From Arthrobacter sp. zg-Y1110 (GTDB lineage Bacteria; Actinomycetota; Actinomycetes; Actinomycetales; Micrococcaceae), in NCBI RefSeq assembly GCF_025244865.1, contig NZ_CP104272.1, positions 3,442,100 through 3,506,099 of the forward strand: a stretch of DNA of 64,000 bases, in the 5' to 3' direction. Below are positions 36,881-47,021 of this stretch, one piece after another. The notes beneath the pieces were generated by a model. It was not told the origin of the DNA. It ran no database searches and saw nothing but the letters and a program-made list of their open reading frames with translations. The translations under genes were made by a program, and so were the position numbers. The stretch's first letter is position 1; each line of letters begins with the position of its first letter.

Positions 36881-37966
36881 GTGTCCGAGAACCCCATCCG
36901 GGTGGCAATTGTCGGTGTTGGAAACTGCGCAGCTTCGCTGGTGCAGGGTGTCCAGTACTACCGAAGCGCCGATCCCAACGAAACCGTCCCTGGCCTGATG
37001 CACGTGAAGTTCGGCGAATACCACGTCAATGACGTGCAGTTCGTTGCCGCTTTCGACGTCGACAGCAAGAAAGTCGGCCTCGACCTGGCCGATGCGATCG
37101 GCGCAAGCGAGAACAACACCATCAAGATTGCCGATGTCCCGCAGACCGGCATCACCGTGCAGCGCGGGCACACCCTCGACGGGCTGGGCAAGTACTACCG
37201 GGAAACCATCACCGAATCCGATGCGTCGCCGGTGGACATTGTGGCTGCCCTTCGGGACAACGCGGTGGACGTTATGGTCTGCTACCTGCCGGTCGGCTCC
37301 GAGCAGGCTGCGAAGTTCTACGCCCAGTGCGCCATCGACGCCGGCGTGGCCTTCGTCAACGCGCTGCCCGTCTTCATTGCCGGCACCAAGGAGTGGGCGG
37401 ATAAGTTCACCGCTGCCGGCGTACCGATTATCGGCGACGACATCAAGAGTCAGATCGGCGCCACCATCACGCACCGCGTCATGGCGAAGCTGTTCGAGGA
37501 CCGCGGCGTCATCCTGGACCGCACCTACCAGCTGAATGTCGGCGGCAACATGGACTTCAAGAACATGCTCGAACGTGAGCGCCTAGAATCCAAGAAGATT
37601 TCCAAGACGCAGGCGGTCACCTCCAATACCTCGGCAGACCTGAAGGCCGACGACGTCCACATCGGCCCGTCGGACTACGTCGCGTGGCTCGATGACCGCA
37701 AATGGGCCTTCGTCCGCCTCGAGGGACGCAACTTCGGCGACGCTCCGGTGTCCCTGGAGTACAAGCTGGAGGTCTGGGACTCCCCCAACTCCGCCGGCGT
37801 CATCATCGATGCCGTGCGTGCCGCCAAGATCGCCCTGGACCGCGGCGTCGGCGGGCCCATCCTCTCGGCCTCGAGCTACTTCATGAAGTCGCCGCCCGAG
37901 CAGTACAACGATGACCTCGCCAAGGAAAAGGTAGAGCAGTTCATCCGCGGCGAGGTCGAGCGCTAA
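36881..37966 (+). CDS. ino1: inositol-3-phosphate synthase
   Basis: A 361-residue cytosolic NAD-dependent enzyme that isomerises glucose-6-phosphate to inositol-3-phosphate, the source of phosphatidylinositol and mycothiol. [16 protein letters not shown] (7-22) is the NAD loop, and [17 protein letters not shown] plus NMDFKNML are the conserved catalytic stretch with the lysine. The GTG at 36881 is chosen because AAAGGAGAACC directly precedes it. It is divergent from the GT87 operon and convergent with fhs. The mycothiol transferase gene mshA lies 2 kb further on. Confidence 0.96.
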   Translation: MSENPIRVAIVGVGNCAASLVQGVQYYRSADPNETVPGLMHVKFGEYHVNDVQFVAAFDVDSKKVGLDLADAIGASENNTIKIADVPQTGITVQRGHTLDGLGKYYRETITESDASPVDIVAALRDNAVDVMVCYLPVGSEQAAKFYAQCAIDAGVAFVNALPVFIAGTKEWADKFTAAGVPIIGDDIKSQIGATITHRVMAKLFEDRGVILDRTYQLNVGGNMDFKNMLERERLESKKISKTQAVTSNTSADLKADDVHIGPSDYVAWLDDRKWAFVRLEGRNFGDAPVSLEYKLEVWDSPNSAGVIIDAVRAAKIALDRGVGGPILSASSYFMKSPPEQYNDDLAKEKVEQFIRGEVER

Positions 37967-37981
37967 GACCCCGGCAGCACA

Positions 37982-38020
37982 AGGCCCCCGTCCCCGGAAC
38001 GCTCCGGGACCGGGGGTCTT
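37982..38020. terminator. hairpin between ino1 and fhs
   Basis: A GC-rich inverted repeat, arms about CCCCCGTCCCCGGA and TCCGGGACCGGGGG with a four-base loop, lies between two convergent genes. Pairing is imperfect at one base. It probably ends both transcripts. Confidence 0.7.
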
Positions 38021-38058
38021 GCCGTGTCCGGTCCTCCCCCGGGCCCCGGACCTGAATC

Positions 38059-39744
38059 CTAGATAAGTCCGCTCGGCGTCCCGTCCGCGGCGACACCCAT
38101 GCGCAGCGCCGCAGGCTCCCTGGGCAGTCCCGGCATGGTCATGACTGCCCCGGTCAGCGCCACCACGAAGCCGGCCCCGGTCTTGATGGACAGATCCCGC
38201 ACGTGCAGGGTGAAGCCCGACGGCGCGCCCAGGGCCGCGGGGTCGTCCGAGAAGGAGTACGGCGTTTTGGCCATGCAGACCGGCAGATGCTCCAGTCCCC
38301 GCGCCGCAATCTCCTCCAGCCGGCGCAGCGCGGCCGGAGCAAATTCGACGTCGGCGGCACCGTAAATCTCCCGGGCCACGGCCCGGATCTTCTGCTCCAC
38401 CGGCAGCTCGTCCGGATAGAGGAACCGGAAGTCCGCCGGTCGCTCCAGGGCCCGGAGCACCGCCGCCGCCAGGTCATCGCCGCCCGGTCCGCCGCCGCCG
38501 TGCGCCCACACTTCGGCCACCGCGGCGCTGACGCCCTGCTCGGCGCACCAGTCCATCAGCCAGCGCAGTTCTGCGTCCGTATCGGTGCTGAAGCGGTTGA
38601 CCGCCACCACGGGGTTGATCCCGAACCGGCGGACGTTGTCCAGGTGCCGGTGCAGGTTGACGACGCCGGCCCGCAGTGCAGGAAGGTTCTCCGCCGCCAG
38701 ACCGGTCTTGGGCACGCCCCCGTGCATCTTCAGGGCCCGGACGGTGGCCACCACCACTATGGCGTCCGGGGCGACGTCCGCCACCCGGGACTTGATGTCC
38801 AGGTACTTCTCCGCCCCGAGGTCCGCCCCGAACCCGGCTTCCGTCACAACGAGGTCGGCCAGGCGGAGGGCCGCGGACGTGGCAATGACCGAATTGCAGC
38901 CGTGCGCGATGTTGGCGAACGGCCCGCCGTGGACGAGGGCAGGGGTTCCGGCCAGGGTCTGCACCAGGTTCGGCTTCAGGGCGTCGCGCAGCAGCAGCGT
39001 CATGGCGCCCTGCGCGCCGAGATCGGCAACGGTGACGGGCCGCCGGTCGTAGGTGTAGCCGACGGTGATCCGGGACAGGCGTTCCGTAAGGTCCGCCAGG
39101 TTCCGGGCGAGGCAGAAGACAGCCATCACCTCCGAGGCCACGGTGATGTCGAAGCCGTCCTGCCGCGGCACGCCCTGGGCCGGCCCGCCGAGGCCGATGA
39201 CGACGTCGCGCAGGGCACGGTCATTCATGTCCAGGACGCGCTTGATGGTGATGCGCCGCGGATCCAGGCCCAGCTGGTTGCCCTGGAAGATGTGGTTGTC
39301 CAGCAGTGCGGCCAGTGCATTGTTCGCCGAGGTAATGGCGTGGAAATCGCCGGTGAAATGCAGGTTAATGTCCTCCATGGGCACCACCTGCGAGTAGCCG
39401 CCGCCGGTGGCGCCTCCCTTCATACCGAGAACCGGCCCCATGGACGGCTCGCGCAGGGCAATCATCACGTTTTCCCCGGCCCGGTGCAGGGCGTCCGCCA
39501 GGCCCACCGTCACAGTCGATTTGCCTTCACCGGCAGGCGTGGGGCTCATGGCCGTCACCAGGACCACCCGGCCGCGGACCGAATCCTCCCGCAGGAGCGC
39601 CGGGTCGATTTTCGCTTTGTACCGTCCGTAGGATTCCAGGGCTGCGTCGGGAATCGACGCGGCGCGGGCAATCTCCGTGATCGGCAGCAGGCGGGCCGCC
39701 CGGGAAATTTCGAGGTCCGAGGGCATATCGGCACTGATACGCAT
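38059..39744 (-). CDS. fhs: formate-tetrahydrofolate ligase
   Basis: A 561-residue enzyme that makes 10-formyltetrahydrofolate from formate, ATP and tetrahydrofolate in one-carbon metabolism. [20 protein letters not shown] is the phosphate-binding loop, and [20 protein letters not shown] and the [15 protein letters not shown] follow exactly as in the family. The last motif [19 protein letters not shown] is also present. Length is normal. The ATG at 39744 is chosen because homology starts there; the frame continues upstream without family features. Confidence 0.96.
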   Translation of the reverse strand: MRISADMPSDLEISRAARLLPITEIARAASIPDAALESYGRYKAKIDPALLREDSVRGRVVLVTAMSPTPAGEGKSTVTVGLADALHRAGENVMIALREPSMGPVLGMKGGATGGGYSQVVPMEDINLHFTGDFHAITSANNALAALLDNHIFQGNQLGLDPRRITIKRVLDMNDRALRDVVIGLGGPAQGVPRQDGFDITVASEVMAVFCLARNLADLTERLSRITVGYTYDRRPVTVADLGAQGAMTLLLRDALKPNLVQTLAGTPALVHGGPFANIAHGCNSVIATSAALRLADLVVTEAGFGADLGAEKYLDIKSRVADVAPDAIVVVATVRALKMHGGVPKTGLAAENLPALRAGVVNLHRHLDNVRRFGINPVVAVNRFSTDTDAELRWLMDWCAEQGVSAAVAEVWAHGGGGPGGDDLAAAVLRALERPADFRFLYPDELPVEQKIRAVAREIYGAADVEFAPAALRRLEEIAARGLEHLPVCMAKTPYSFSDDPAALGAPSGFTLHVRDLSIKTGAGFVVALTGAVMTMPGLPREPAALRMGVAADGTPSGLI

Positions 39745-39850
39745 GGTCTGCGTTCCTTCCGCTGTGCCGTCAACGGATTCGCTGGACGGCTGCTGGTCGC
39801 TGGATGAAGCCAAGCTACCAGCAGTGCCGGCCCGCGGGGGCTGCTTCGGC

Positions 39851-41095
39851 CTACTTGCGCACGGAGCGGCTGGCGAACTGGTCCGCCGCCTCACGGTAGC
39901 TTTCCGCCGTCAGCATGGCGGTCCGGCGCCAGCCGAACGCCTGGGCATGTGCAGCCGCGCCTTCTCCGAGCGCACGACGGCGGTCGGTGCCGTCGTAGAG
40001 TGCCTCCAGTTCGGCGGCCCACCGGCCCGGGGCGTGGCCGTCAACGAGAACGCCGCTGCTGCCGTTGCGCACGGCCTTGGGCAGCCCGCCCACGTTGGCG
40101 GCGAGGACGGGGGTGCCGCAGGCCTGGGCCTCGAGGGCAACCAGGCCGAATGATTCGCTGAAGGAAGGCACGGCCACGACGTCGGCCGACCGGAACCAGG
40201 CGGCGAGCTGGTGCGGCTCGACCGGCGGGCGCAGGGACACCGTGTCCTGCAGTCCCAACCGGCGGACCAGCGGTGCCAGGTCAAGCACGGAGGAGCCGCT
40301 GCCGGCGCCGAGGATGCTTACGCGCAGGGGGATGTCCGGCCGGCGGCGGCGCAGCTCGGCGGCGGCCTCCACCAGGATCTGGGGGCCCTTCATGCGCTGG
40401 ATCCGGCCCGCGAAGACCACATGGAAGACCCCGGGGAGGAATCCCAGTCCGGCCTGCACTCCGGGCCTGCCGCGTGGTGAAAACACATTCAGGTCCACGC
40501 CCGGCGCCACCACGTCCACGGACTCCGGATCGGCTCCGTAAAGCGTTTCCAGCTCGGCGGCCTCGGTGCTGGTATTGGCTATCAACCGGGTGGCGCCGCG
40601 GACTATCTGCTCCTCGCCGTCGATCCGGATCTGCGGCTCGAGTGCCTCACCGGGCTGCCCCTGCAGGTTTTTGACCCGAGCCATGGTGTGCATGGTGTGG
40701 ACCAGCGGAAGGTCCCACTGCTGCGCCACGGATAGTCCTGCGGCGCCTGAAACCCAGTAGTGGGAGTGGACGACGTCGAAGCCGCCGTCCAGCAGGAACG
40801 GCTGGGCTTCAGCCACCGCGCCGGCCAGATCCAGGTACGGCAACTGTTCCTTGGCCACCTTGCGGACGGGACCGGCAACCACGTGGCGAACCTTCACCCC
40901 GGGGGCCAAGGCAACGTCGGCGGTCTGCAGCGGGTCGGTGGCCCGGGTGAAGATCTCCACCTCAGTACCTGCGCGTGCCAGTTCGAGGGCAACGGACCGG
41001 ACGTAGACGTTCATGCCGCCGGCATCGCCGGACCCGGGCTGTTCAAGCGGGGAGGTATGAAGGGAGAGCATGGCCACACGCTTGACCTGGGGCAC
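39851..41095 (-). CDS. mshA: D-inositol-3-phosphate glycosyltransferase
   Basis: A 414-residue GT4 enzyme that starts mycothiol synthesis by joining N-acetylglucosamine to inositol-3-phosphate. [20 protein letters not shown] at the N-terminus, [17 protein letters not shown], and [18 protein letters not shown] before [17 protein letters not shown] are MshA hallmarks. The GTG at 41095 has AGGGAG five bases before it. Its substrate is made by the ino1 product in the same region. The next step, removing the phosphate (MshA2), has no known gene; a histidine phosphatase lies nearby. Confidence 0.94.
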   Translation of the reverse strand: MPQVKRVAMLSLHTSPLEQPGSGDAGGMNVYVRSVALELARAGTEVEIFTRATDPLQTADVALAPGVKVRHVVAGPVRKVAKEQLPYLDLAGAVAEAQPFLLDGGFDVVHSHYWVSGAAGLSVAQQWDLPLVHTMHTMARVKNLQGQPGEALEPQIRIDGEEQIVRGATRLIANTSTEAAELETLYGADPESVDVVAPGVDLNVFSPRGRPGVQAGLGFLPGVFHVVFAGRIQRMKGPQILVEAAAELRRRRPDIPLRVSILGAGSGSSVLDLAPLVRRLGLQDTVSLRPPVEPHQLAAWFRSADVVAVPSFSESFGLVALEAQACGTPVLAANVGGLPKAVRNGSSGVLVDGHAPGRWAAELEALYDGTDRRRALGEGAAAHAQAFGWRRTAMLTAESYREAADQFASRSVRK

Positions 41096-41211
41096 TTCGC
41101 TCCCTTCCTGACCGTTATCTTCTCTATCGACTTTATAACGCCACGGGCTCGAGCTTTGTTTCCTGTCAGCCAGAACACGTTCGTCCCCTCGCCTCCGGAT
41201 GCCGGGCACGG

Positions 41212-41247
41212 CACTGCCCGGCATCCCAAGAGAGGTGCCGGGCAGTG
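41212..41247 (-). terminator. inverted repeat after the 101-residue gene
   Basis: Exact 12-base arms CACTGCCCGGCA (41212-41223) and TGCCGGGCAGTG (41236-41247) around a 12-base loop. On minus it is 32 bases past the small gene's stop. It lacks a clear T-run, so it may be Rho-assisted or an RNA-stability element. Confidence 0.65.
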
Positions 41248-41278
41248 ACGGTTGAAGGGGTCCGGGCGGGACCTTCGA

Positions 41279-41584
41279 TTACTTGACGGAATTGAAGTAG
41301 TGCATCAGCAGGTGACCCTGTTCGCCGGTCAGGGCCGCGTCCATCCGGGCTTGGTGGACGGCGTTGGAACGGAGAAAGGAGCTCCGCAGGCGCTTGAGCA
41401 TTGTGTACACCCCCTTGGCGGCGCGTCGCAGGACAGGGGCGGCTTGTTCCGGGGGCCGGGCACGGGGCAGCAGCGGCTCGTCGCTGCCGGCGGCATCATT
41501 GGGCAGCCTGGCCTGGAGCCCGGTCCGGGGGCCGGGTTGGTTGTTTTTGGGCAGAGTGGTATTAGGCAGGGACAATTCAGGCAT
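41279..41584 (-). CDS. hypothetical protein, 101 residues
   Basis: A small protein I do not recognise. It has a polar, Pro-rich N-terminal half and a basic helical C-terminal half (VYTMLKRLRSSFLRSNAVHQ). No membrane segment or metal motif is visible. GGAG six bases before the ATG at 41584 supports translation. It lies between mshA and a stretch of lower-GC DNA that carries another tiny gene. A helix of this kind could bind nucleic acid or a partner protein, but this is a guess. Confidence 0.6.
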   Translation of the reverse strand: MPELSLPNTTLPKNNQPGPRTGLQARLPNDAAGSDEPLLPRARPPEQAAPVLRRAAKGVYTMLKRLRSSFLRSNAVHQARMDAALTGEQGHLLMHYFNSVK

Positions 41585-41891
41585 TGGAAGCTCCGACAGG
41601 AAGGCGCGAAAAAGGGCGCAAAAGAATAAGCGGATAAAAGGACGTCGAAATGACGCAGGAAGCCAATAAAGGACGTTAAAGCGGCGTCAAGGCGATTTGC
41701 GGGAAATACCCGACCATGACGTGGCAATGTCTTTCATTGGGGAATTCCGGCTGCAGTTCCGCACACACCCGATACGCGGGTTCCGCCAACTTCCCCTGGG
41801 AAAAGAGGGGTGCTGAAAGAGCGCGTGGAGTCGAACGGGAGTGCGCGGTGCTTGCCCCGGTGGCGTGGACGGCTTGCCGGGCCGGCAGCGT
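41585..41891. other. non-coding interval between two small genes
   Basis: About 307 bases between the 101-residue and 54-residue genes, both on minus. Parts of it (41600-41720) are clearly lower in GC than flanking genes. No ribosome-binding site, hairpin or RNA family is recognised. It could be a long leader of the 101-residue gene. Confidence 0.5.
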
Positions 41892-42056
41892 TTACGCTGA
41901 AACGGCCGACCAGCTGGCAGTCACGGTAAACCGGGAAGCGGCATCGGGCCGACCGGAGAGGACCGAAGGCGGTACCTGCGGGTTCCGGAAGGACGGCCGG
42001 AGATTGCCGCCGGTGTTGCCACCGGTAACTACGATGTGAATTCCATTAGTGTTCAT
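41892..42056 (-). CDS. small peptide, 54 residues
   Basis: A possible very short gene. A near-perfect ribosome-binding site AGGAGGTGGAG lies six bases before the ATG at 42056 and the frame ends at 41892. The product is polar, rich in Gly, Thr, Ser and Val, with no Cys and no membrane segment, so it does not fit the usual lantibiotic or thiopeptide precursors. Third-position GC is lower than in neighbours. It could be a leader peptide, a regulatory peptide or chance. No similar protein is recognised. Confidence 0.45.
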   Translation of the reverse strand: MNTNGIHIVVTGGNTGGNLRPSFRNPQVPPSVLSGRPDAASRFTVTASWSAVSA

Positions 42057-42277
42057 CAATCTCCACCTCCTGTTCGCGGTACCCGGGGTACTGGGCCCTG
42101 ACCCAGGGCTGCAGAAGCAGCTGCCTAAGCGGGGAATCCAGTTCGGTCTATTGCGGACAATTAATGTGCCCGCAAAAGAAAGGTACAACAGAGTTCACAG
42201 CCCTGCCAAGCACTTTCGCCAAATTCCCCAAAAAACTTTTTATTCCAGGGTCGTGCGGGCAGGGCCGTATCGCGGTA

Positions 42278-42934
42278 CTAGAGGTTCCAGCCGACAACGG
42301 CGGGCGTGTGTTTGTCCCAGCCGAGGGTGCAGACCGCTGCGGTGCTGAGCGCAAAGTGCCGGCCCATCTCCGGGGCAAGGCCGAGCCAGCGGGCCGCCAG
42401 GATACGCAGGAAATGGCCGTGCGCGACGAGCAGGACCTTCTCCACCGGCGTCGCCTCGGGGTCGCGGTCCATTTCGGTGCCGCAGCCGGCCTGCACGGAG
42501 GAGATGATGAGGTCGGCCCGTGCGGCAACCTGCGCCAGGGTCTCCCCGTTGGGCACGCCGTCCTTCCAGATCAGGTAGCCGGGATTCTCGGCACGGACCT
42601 GCCGGCTGTTGCGGCCCTCGTTGTCGCCGTAGTCCCACTCGTGGGCGTGCGGAACCACCTCGGCGTCGGGGTAGCCCACCAGCTCGGCGGTGCGGCGGGC
42701 ACGGATCAGCGGAGAGGTCAGTACCCGGTCAAAGGTCACCGGACCGATCTTGTCCCGCGCGGCCTCAGCCTGGGCCTCGCCCTCGGCCGTAAGGGGGATA
42801 TCCGTCAGGCCGGTGTAGTTGCCTTCCCGGGACCATTCGGTTTCCCCGTGGCGCAGCAGCCAGAGACGGGGCAGCCGGGTTCCGGACGGAGTCAGGTCCG
42901 GAACTGCCGGTCCGAAGTTTTCCCCGTTGCTCAT
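42278..42934 (-). CDS. histidine phosphatase family protein
   Basis: A 218-residue enzyme of the phosphoglycerate-mutase-like superfamily. The phosphohistidine motif LLRHGETEW (28-36) and the later VAHGHFLRI carry the two catalytic histidines. It is shorter than glycolytic GpmA (about 249 residues), which suggests a phosphatase. Its ATG overlaps the cca stop (ATGA). Neighbours are cca and, further on, mshA; a role as the missing mycothiol phosphatase MshA2 is possible but unproven. Confidence 0.88.
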   Translation of the reverse strand: MSNGENFGPAVPDLTPSGTRLPRLWLLRHGETEWSREGNYTGLTDIPLTAEGEAQAEAARDKIGPVTFDRVLTSPLIRARRTAELVGYPDAEVVPHAHEWDYGDNEGRNSRQVRAENPGYLIWKDGVPNGETLAQVAARADLIISSVQAGCGTEMDRDPEATPVEKVLLVAHGHFLRILAARWLGLAPEMGRHFALSTAAVCTLGWDKHTPAVVGWNL

Positions 42935-44457
42935 TTTTCGCTGTCCTTCACATTCGTACCTGATGCTTCCGGTTCCCGCTGGGGTTCCGTTTCCGTTGTA
43001 TCAGGTGCTGTGCCAGCGGCAGCAATCTGGTTCTCGGGCTGTTCCGCCCACCAGGCGCGGAGCAGCTGCGCTGTTTCAGCCTCGCTCCGCGGACCGTTTT
43101 CCATCCGTTCCTCCAGCAGGAACCGGTACGCGCGGCCCACCACCGGCCCGGGACGGATCTGCAGCAGGGCCATGATCTGTTCGCCGTCCAGGTCCGGACG
43201 GATCGCGGCCAGCTCTTCCTGCTCGGCCAGGGCAGCAATGCGCTGCTCCAAATCGTCGTAGGCGAAGGCCAGCCGCTCGGCCTTGCGGCGGTTGCGGGTG
43301 GTGACATCGGAGCGCGTGAGCCGGTGCAGCCGCTGCAGCAGCGGACCGGCGTCGTTCACATAGCGGCGCACTGCCGAGTCGGTCCAGCCTGCATCGCCGT
43401 ACCCGTAGAAGCGCATGTGCAGTTCCACCAGCCGGGCCACGGCCTTGATGGTGTCATTGTCGAACCGCAGGGCCTTCATCCGCTTCGCGGTCAGCTTGGC
43501 GCCGACGGCGTCGTGGTGCAGGAAGCTCACGGACCCGGTTGACTCAAAACGGCGCGTGGAGGGTTTTCCGACGTCGTGCATCAGGGCCGCGAATCGCAGC
43601 ACGAAATCCGGTGCCGGCACCGGACCGTCGCTGCCGGTTTCCAGTTCGCACGCCTGGCGGAGGACCGTCAGCGAGTGCTGGTACACATCCTTGTGCCGGT
43701 GGTGCTCGTCAATCTCGAGGCGCAGCGCCGAGACCTCGGGCAGCACGTGGTCGGCCAGGCCGCTCTCCACGAGCAGGTTCACGCCGGTCCACGGCGCCTT
43801 GCCGCAGATCAGCTTGGTCAATTCGTCCCGGACCCGTTCGGCGGAGATGATTTCGATCCGTCCGGCCATGTCCCGCATCGCTTCAAAAACGTCCGGCGCC
43901 ACTTCAACCCCCAGCTGGGAGGCGAAGCGTGCGGCCCGCATCATGCGCAGCGGATCGTCGGAGAACGACGTCGACGGCGCACCGGGGGTACGCACCATAC
44001 CGGCATGCAGGTCGCGGGCTCCGCCAAAGGGATCCACCAGTTCCATCGACGGCAGCCGCAGCGCCATCGCGTTCATGGTGAAGTCACGGCGGAACAGATC
44101 GTCTTCAAGCTTGTCGCCGAAAGCCACGGCGGGCTTGCGGGAGTCGGGATCATAGGCATCGGCACGGTAGGTGGTGACCTCCACCTGGAAGCCGTCCTTG
44201 CGCATCCCGATGGTGCCGAACTCCCGGCCGATCTCCCAGTAGGTGTCGGCCCAGCCCTTGATGACCCGGATGATGTCGTCCGGGCGCGCGTTGGTGGTGA
44301 AATCCAGATCCGGGGAGACCCTCCCCAGGAACAGGTCGCGGACGGGGCCGCCAACGAGCGAAAGCTCGTACCCGGCATCCTCGAAACGCGCCCCGAGTTC
44401 CGGGATCACCTCGGGTAACGGGGACTTCAAGGCCGAACTATCAAAAAGGTGCACCAT
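42931..44457 (-). CDS. cca: CCA tRNA nucleotidyltransferase
   Basis: A 508-residue class II enzyme that adds or repairs the CCA end of tRNA. LSLVGGPVRDLFLGRVSPDLDFTT (from about 34) is the nucleotidyltransferase core with its Asp pair, RRDFTMNAMAL is the second motif, and the middle holds an HD domain (FAALMHDVGKPSTRRFE) typical of the actinobacterial form. The C-terminal extension of about 50 residues is acidic. Its stop overlaps the histidine phosphatase start. It is divergent from the NUDIX gene. Confidence 0.95.
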   Translation of the reverse strand: MVHLFDSSALKSPLPEVIPELGARFEDAGYELSLVGGPVRDLFLGRVSPDLDFTTNARPDDIIRVIKGWADTYWEIGREFGTIGMRKDGFQVEVTTYRADAYDPDSRKPAVAFGDKLEDDLFRRDFTMNAMALRLPSMELVDPFGGARDLHAGMVRTPGAPSTSFSDDPLRMMRAARFASQLGVEVAPDVFEAMRDMAGRIEIISAERVRDELTKLICGKAPWTGVNLLVESGLADHVLPEVSALRLEIDEHHRHKDVYQHSLTVLRQACELETGSDGPVPAPDFVLRFAALMHDVGKPSTRRFESTGSVSFLHHDAVGAKLTAKRMKALRFDNDTIKAVARLVELHMRFYGYGDAGWTDSAVRRYVNDAGPLLQRLHRLTRSDVTTRNRRKAERLAFAYDDLEQRIAALAEQEELAAIRPDLDGEQIMALLQIRPGPVVGRAYRFLLEERMENGPRSEAETAQLLRAWWAEQPENQIAAAGTAPDTTETEPQREPEASGTNVKDSEK

Positions 44458-44600
44458 AGTGCTTTAAGCCTGCCAGATAAAACGGTGAAGGCCGACAAGG
44501 GGCGGGAGCCGGAGGGCGGACACGCCGAGGGTTCCCGCTTCCTCTCCGGCAGCCCGCACAACAGTCATCATCCCCCGGCAAAGATCGTTACAGTGGGAGT

Positions 44601-45131
44601 ATGGCCCATCCCGTACCGAGCGCCCCCAAGCGGACCCCGTTGACTGCGTCAATGGGCGGCGCCGGTGCGCATTCGGTACATACCCCCCTCCCCACGGTGG
44701 AGGAGGTCTCGGCCGGCGGGATTGTGGTCGACACCTCAACGGAGCAGTTGCACGTGGCGATTATTGCCCGCCTGAACCGCGGCGGCCGGCTGGAATGGTG
44801 CCTTCCGAAGGGCCACCCGGAAAACGACGAAGACAACCAGGCTGCAGCCATCCGCGAAATCGCGGAGGAAACGGGCATTGACGGCCGCATCCTGACGGCC
44901 CTGGGCAGCATCGATTACTGGTTTACGGTCAGCGGGCACCGGGTGCATAAGACGGTCCACCACTTCCTCCTGGAAGCCTGCGGCGGGCACCTGACCATCG
45001 AAAACGATCCGGACCACGAAGCTGTGGACGTCGCCTGGGTTCCGCTGGCGGAGCTCGGCCGGAGGCTCTCCTTCCCCAACGAGCGCCGCATCGCGGACCT
45101 CGCCCGCGAGATCCTCCCCCGCTACCTGTGA
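44601..45131 (+). CDS. NUDIX hydrolase
   Basis: A 176-residue pyrophosphohydrolase with the NUDIX box GHPENDEDNQAAAIREIAEE around residues 73-92, including the catalytic REIAEETG. The short polar N-terminus (about 35 residues) precedes the fold. Members near cca and murJ in actinobacteria often clean up modified nucleotides or nucleoside diphosphate derivatives; the substrate is not deducible. The ATG at 44601 lies only a few bases after TACAGT, so the message may be leaderless. Confidence 0.92.
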   Translation: MAHPVPSAPKRTPLTASMGGAGAHSVHTPLPTVEEVSAGGIVVDTSTEQLHVAIIARLNRGGRLEWCLPKGHPENDEDNQAAAIREIAEETGIDGRILTALGSIDYWFTVSGHRVHKTVHHFLLEACGGHLTIENDPDHEAVDVAWVPLAELGRRLSFPNERRIADLAREILPRYL

Positions 45132-45193
45132 GTCCCCCGGTGCGCAGCGCCGTTTGAGGCAATCCGGACCTGAGGTGAGAACATAGGGTCACG

Positions 45194-46855
45194 ATGGCCG
45201 AAAAGAACATAGCCCCCAGTACTACGCGTTCGAGTGTTGTGATGGCATCGGGAACCCTGGTGTCCCGTGTCCTTGGACTGGTCCGCACCGCCCTGTTGGC
45301 AATCGCCATCGGCAGCACCGGACTGGTCACCGATATCTTCAGCTCAGCGAACGTGCTGCCGAACTTTATCTACCTGATGGTGGCCGGCGGTGTCTTCAAC
45401 GCAGTGCTGGTCCCGCAGATCATCAAGGCGAGCAAGCGGCCGGACCGGGGCGCCGAGTACGTTTCCCGGATCCTCACCCTCTGCCTCCTCGTGCTGGCCG
45501 GCATAGCGCTCGTGGCCACGCTCGCGGCACCCGTGATCCTGTCCACGGTCTTGTCGCTGGGCCCGGACCAGCTGACACTGGCGACCACCTTTGCCTACTG
45601 GCTTTTCCCGCAGATTTTCTTCTACGGCGCCTACGCGGTGATCGGGCAGATCCTCAACGCCAACGGCAGGTTCGGTGCCTATATGTGGGCGCCCGTGGTC
45701 AACAACATCATCGCGATCGCCGGCCTGCTCATCTTCATTACGTTCATCGGCAGGGAGGAGACGTCGTCGTTCTCCCCGGAGAACTGGACTTCGCAGGCCA
45801 CCCTCATCCTGGCCGGGAGCACCACCCTCGGCATTGTGATGCAGGCAGTGGTCCTGCTGGTCCCGCTGCGCCGCCTGGGCCTGGGGCTGCGGCCCTCGTT
45901 CGGGCTTCGCGGGGTGGGCCTGCGGGAAACCGGGAAGGTGGCCAAGTGGACCATCATCACCATGCTCGTGGGCAACGGCGCTTACCTGGTCTACACAGCC
46001 GTGGCCACGATCGCCTCGGAAGCCCGGCCCGAATACCAGGCCATGGGCCGTGAGATTGCCGGACAGATGAACCTGGAAACGGCGTCGATGCTGTACATCA
46101 TTCCGCACTCGGTCATCACGTTGTCCCTCGCCACGGTGCTCTTCAACCAGATGTCCCACGCTTATGCGGAGAAAAACTACGACGGCGTCCGGGAAACCCT
46201 TTCGCAGGGGCTGCGGGCCATCGGGGTGGCCACTGTCTTTTGCTCTGCGGTGCTGATTGTCCTGGCCGGACCGATCAGCATCTGGTTCAGCGGCGGATCG
46301 AATGTTTCCGCCGCGCTGCAGGCCCAGGTGCTGGTGCTGCTGGCGATCACCGCACCCTTCCTCAGTGCCACCTTCCTGATGAACCGTGCCTTCTATGCCA
46401 ACGAGGACGCGAAGACCCCGCTCGTTATGCAGCTGATTCTTTCGGCCTTCGGCATCGCGCTGGCTCTGGGGGCAGCCACCCTGCCGGCGGACCAGATCAT
46501 CTTCGCCCTGGCAATTGCCTATTCCCTGGGCAACGTCGCGGCCGTCGTGCTCAGCCACATTTTCCTCCGCCGCAGCCTCGGCGATTACGGTGGAGCCCGG
46601 GTCTTCGACGTCCACGTCCGGCTGGTGGTTGCCGCTTTGGCGGCTGGCGCCGTCGGCTCGGCCGCCCTGGCCCTGCTGGGCGGGTACTCGGCCGATGGCT
46701 TTGCCTGGCAGTCGGTGCCTTCCGCCACAGTGGTCCTGGTGGTCTGCGGCGCCCTGATGGCCGTGGCGTACTACTTCATGCTGCGGGTTCTTAAGGTCTC
46801 CGAGCTGGACGCGTTCCTGGCACCGCTCCTTGCCAAACTCCGGCGGACTGCCTAA
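45194..46855 (+). CDS. murJ: lipid II flippase MurJ
   Basis: A 553-residue membrane protein with about 14 helices that flips lipid II across the membrane for peptidoglycan synthesis. MASGTLVSRVLGLVRTALL (near 17) and the polar lumen residues follow the MurJ family pattern. In mycobacteria the same protein (MviN) is about 1180 residues because a pseudokinase and an extracytoplasmic domain are fused on; here it stops after the flippase and those parts are coded by the next gene. AGGG precedes the ATG at 45194. Confidence 0.94.
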   Translation: MAEKNIAPSTTRSSVVMASGTLVSRVLGLVRTALLAIAIGSTGLVTDIFSSANVLPNFIYLMVAGGVFNAVLVPQIIKASKRPDRGAEYVSRILTLCLLVLAGIALVATLAAPVILSTVLSLGPDQLTLATTFAYWLFPQIFFYGAYAVIGQILNANGRFGAYMWAPVVNNIIAIAGLLIFITFIGREETSSFSPENWTSQATLILAGSTTLGIVMQAVVLLVPLRRLGLGLRPSFGLRGVGLRETGKVAKWTIITMLVGNGAYLVYTAVATIASEARPEYQAMGREIAGQMNLETASMLYIIPHSVITLSLATVLFNQMSHAYAEKNYDGVRETLSQGLRAIGVATVFCSAVLIVLAGPISIWFSGGSNVSAALQAQVLVLLAITAPFLSATFLMNRAFYANEDAKTPLVMQLILSAFGIALALGAATLPADQIIFALAIAYSLGNVAAVVLSHIFLRRSLGDYGGARVFDVHVRLVVAALAAGAVGSAALALLGGYSADGFAWQSVPSATVVLVVCGALMAVAYYFMLRVLKVSELDAFLAPLLAKLRRTA

Positions 46856-47021
46856 AGTGCCGCTTCCGGCATTCTGCTTTCGGCACGGGTAGCATGGGAA
46901 CAAAGCAGGCAGTTCAGGACTGCGGCCGCCGGCCGTGTTCCGTGTCCGTGAACGAACATCCGAGTACGCAATGTCAGATAAGCCTGACGCAGTCTTATTG
47001 CCGTTTTCATGGGAGGAACAC

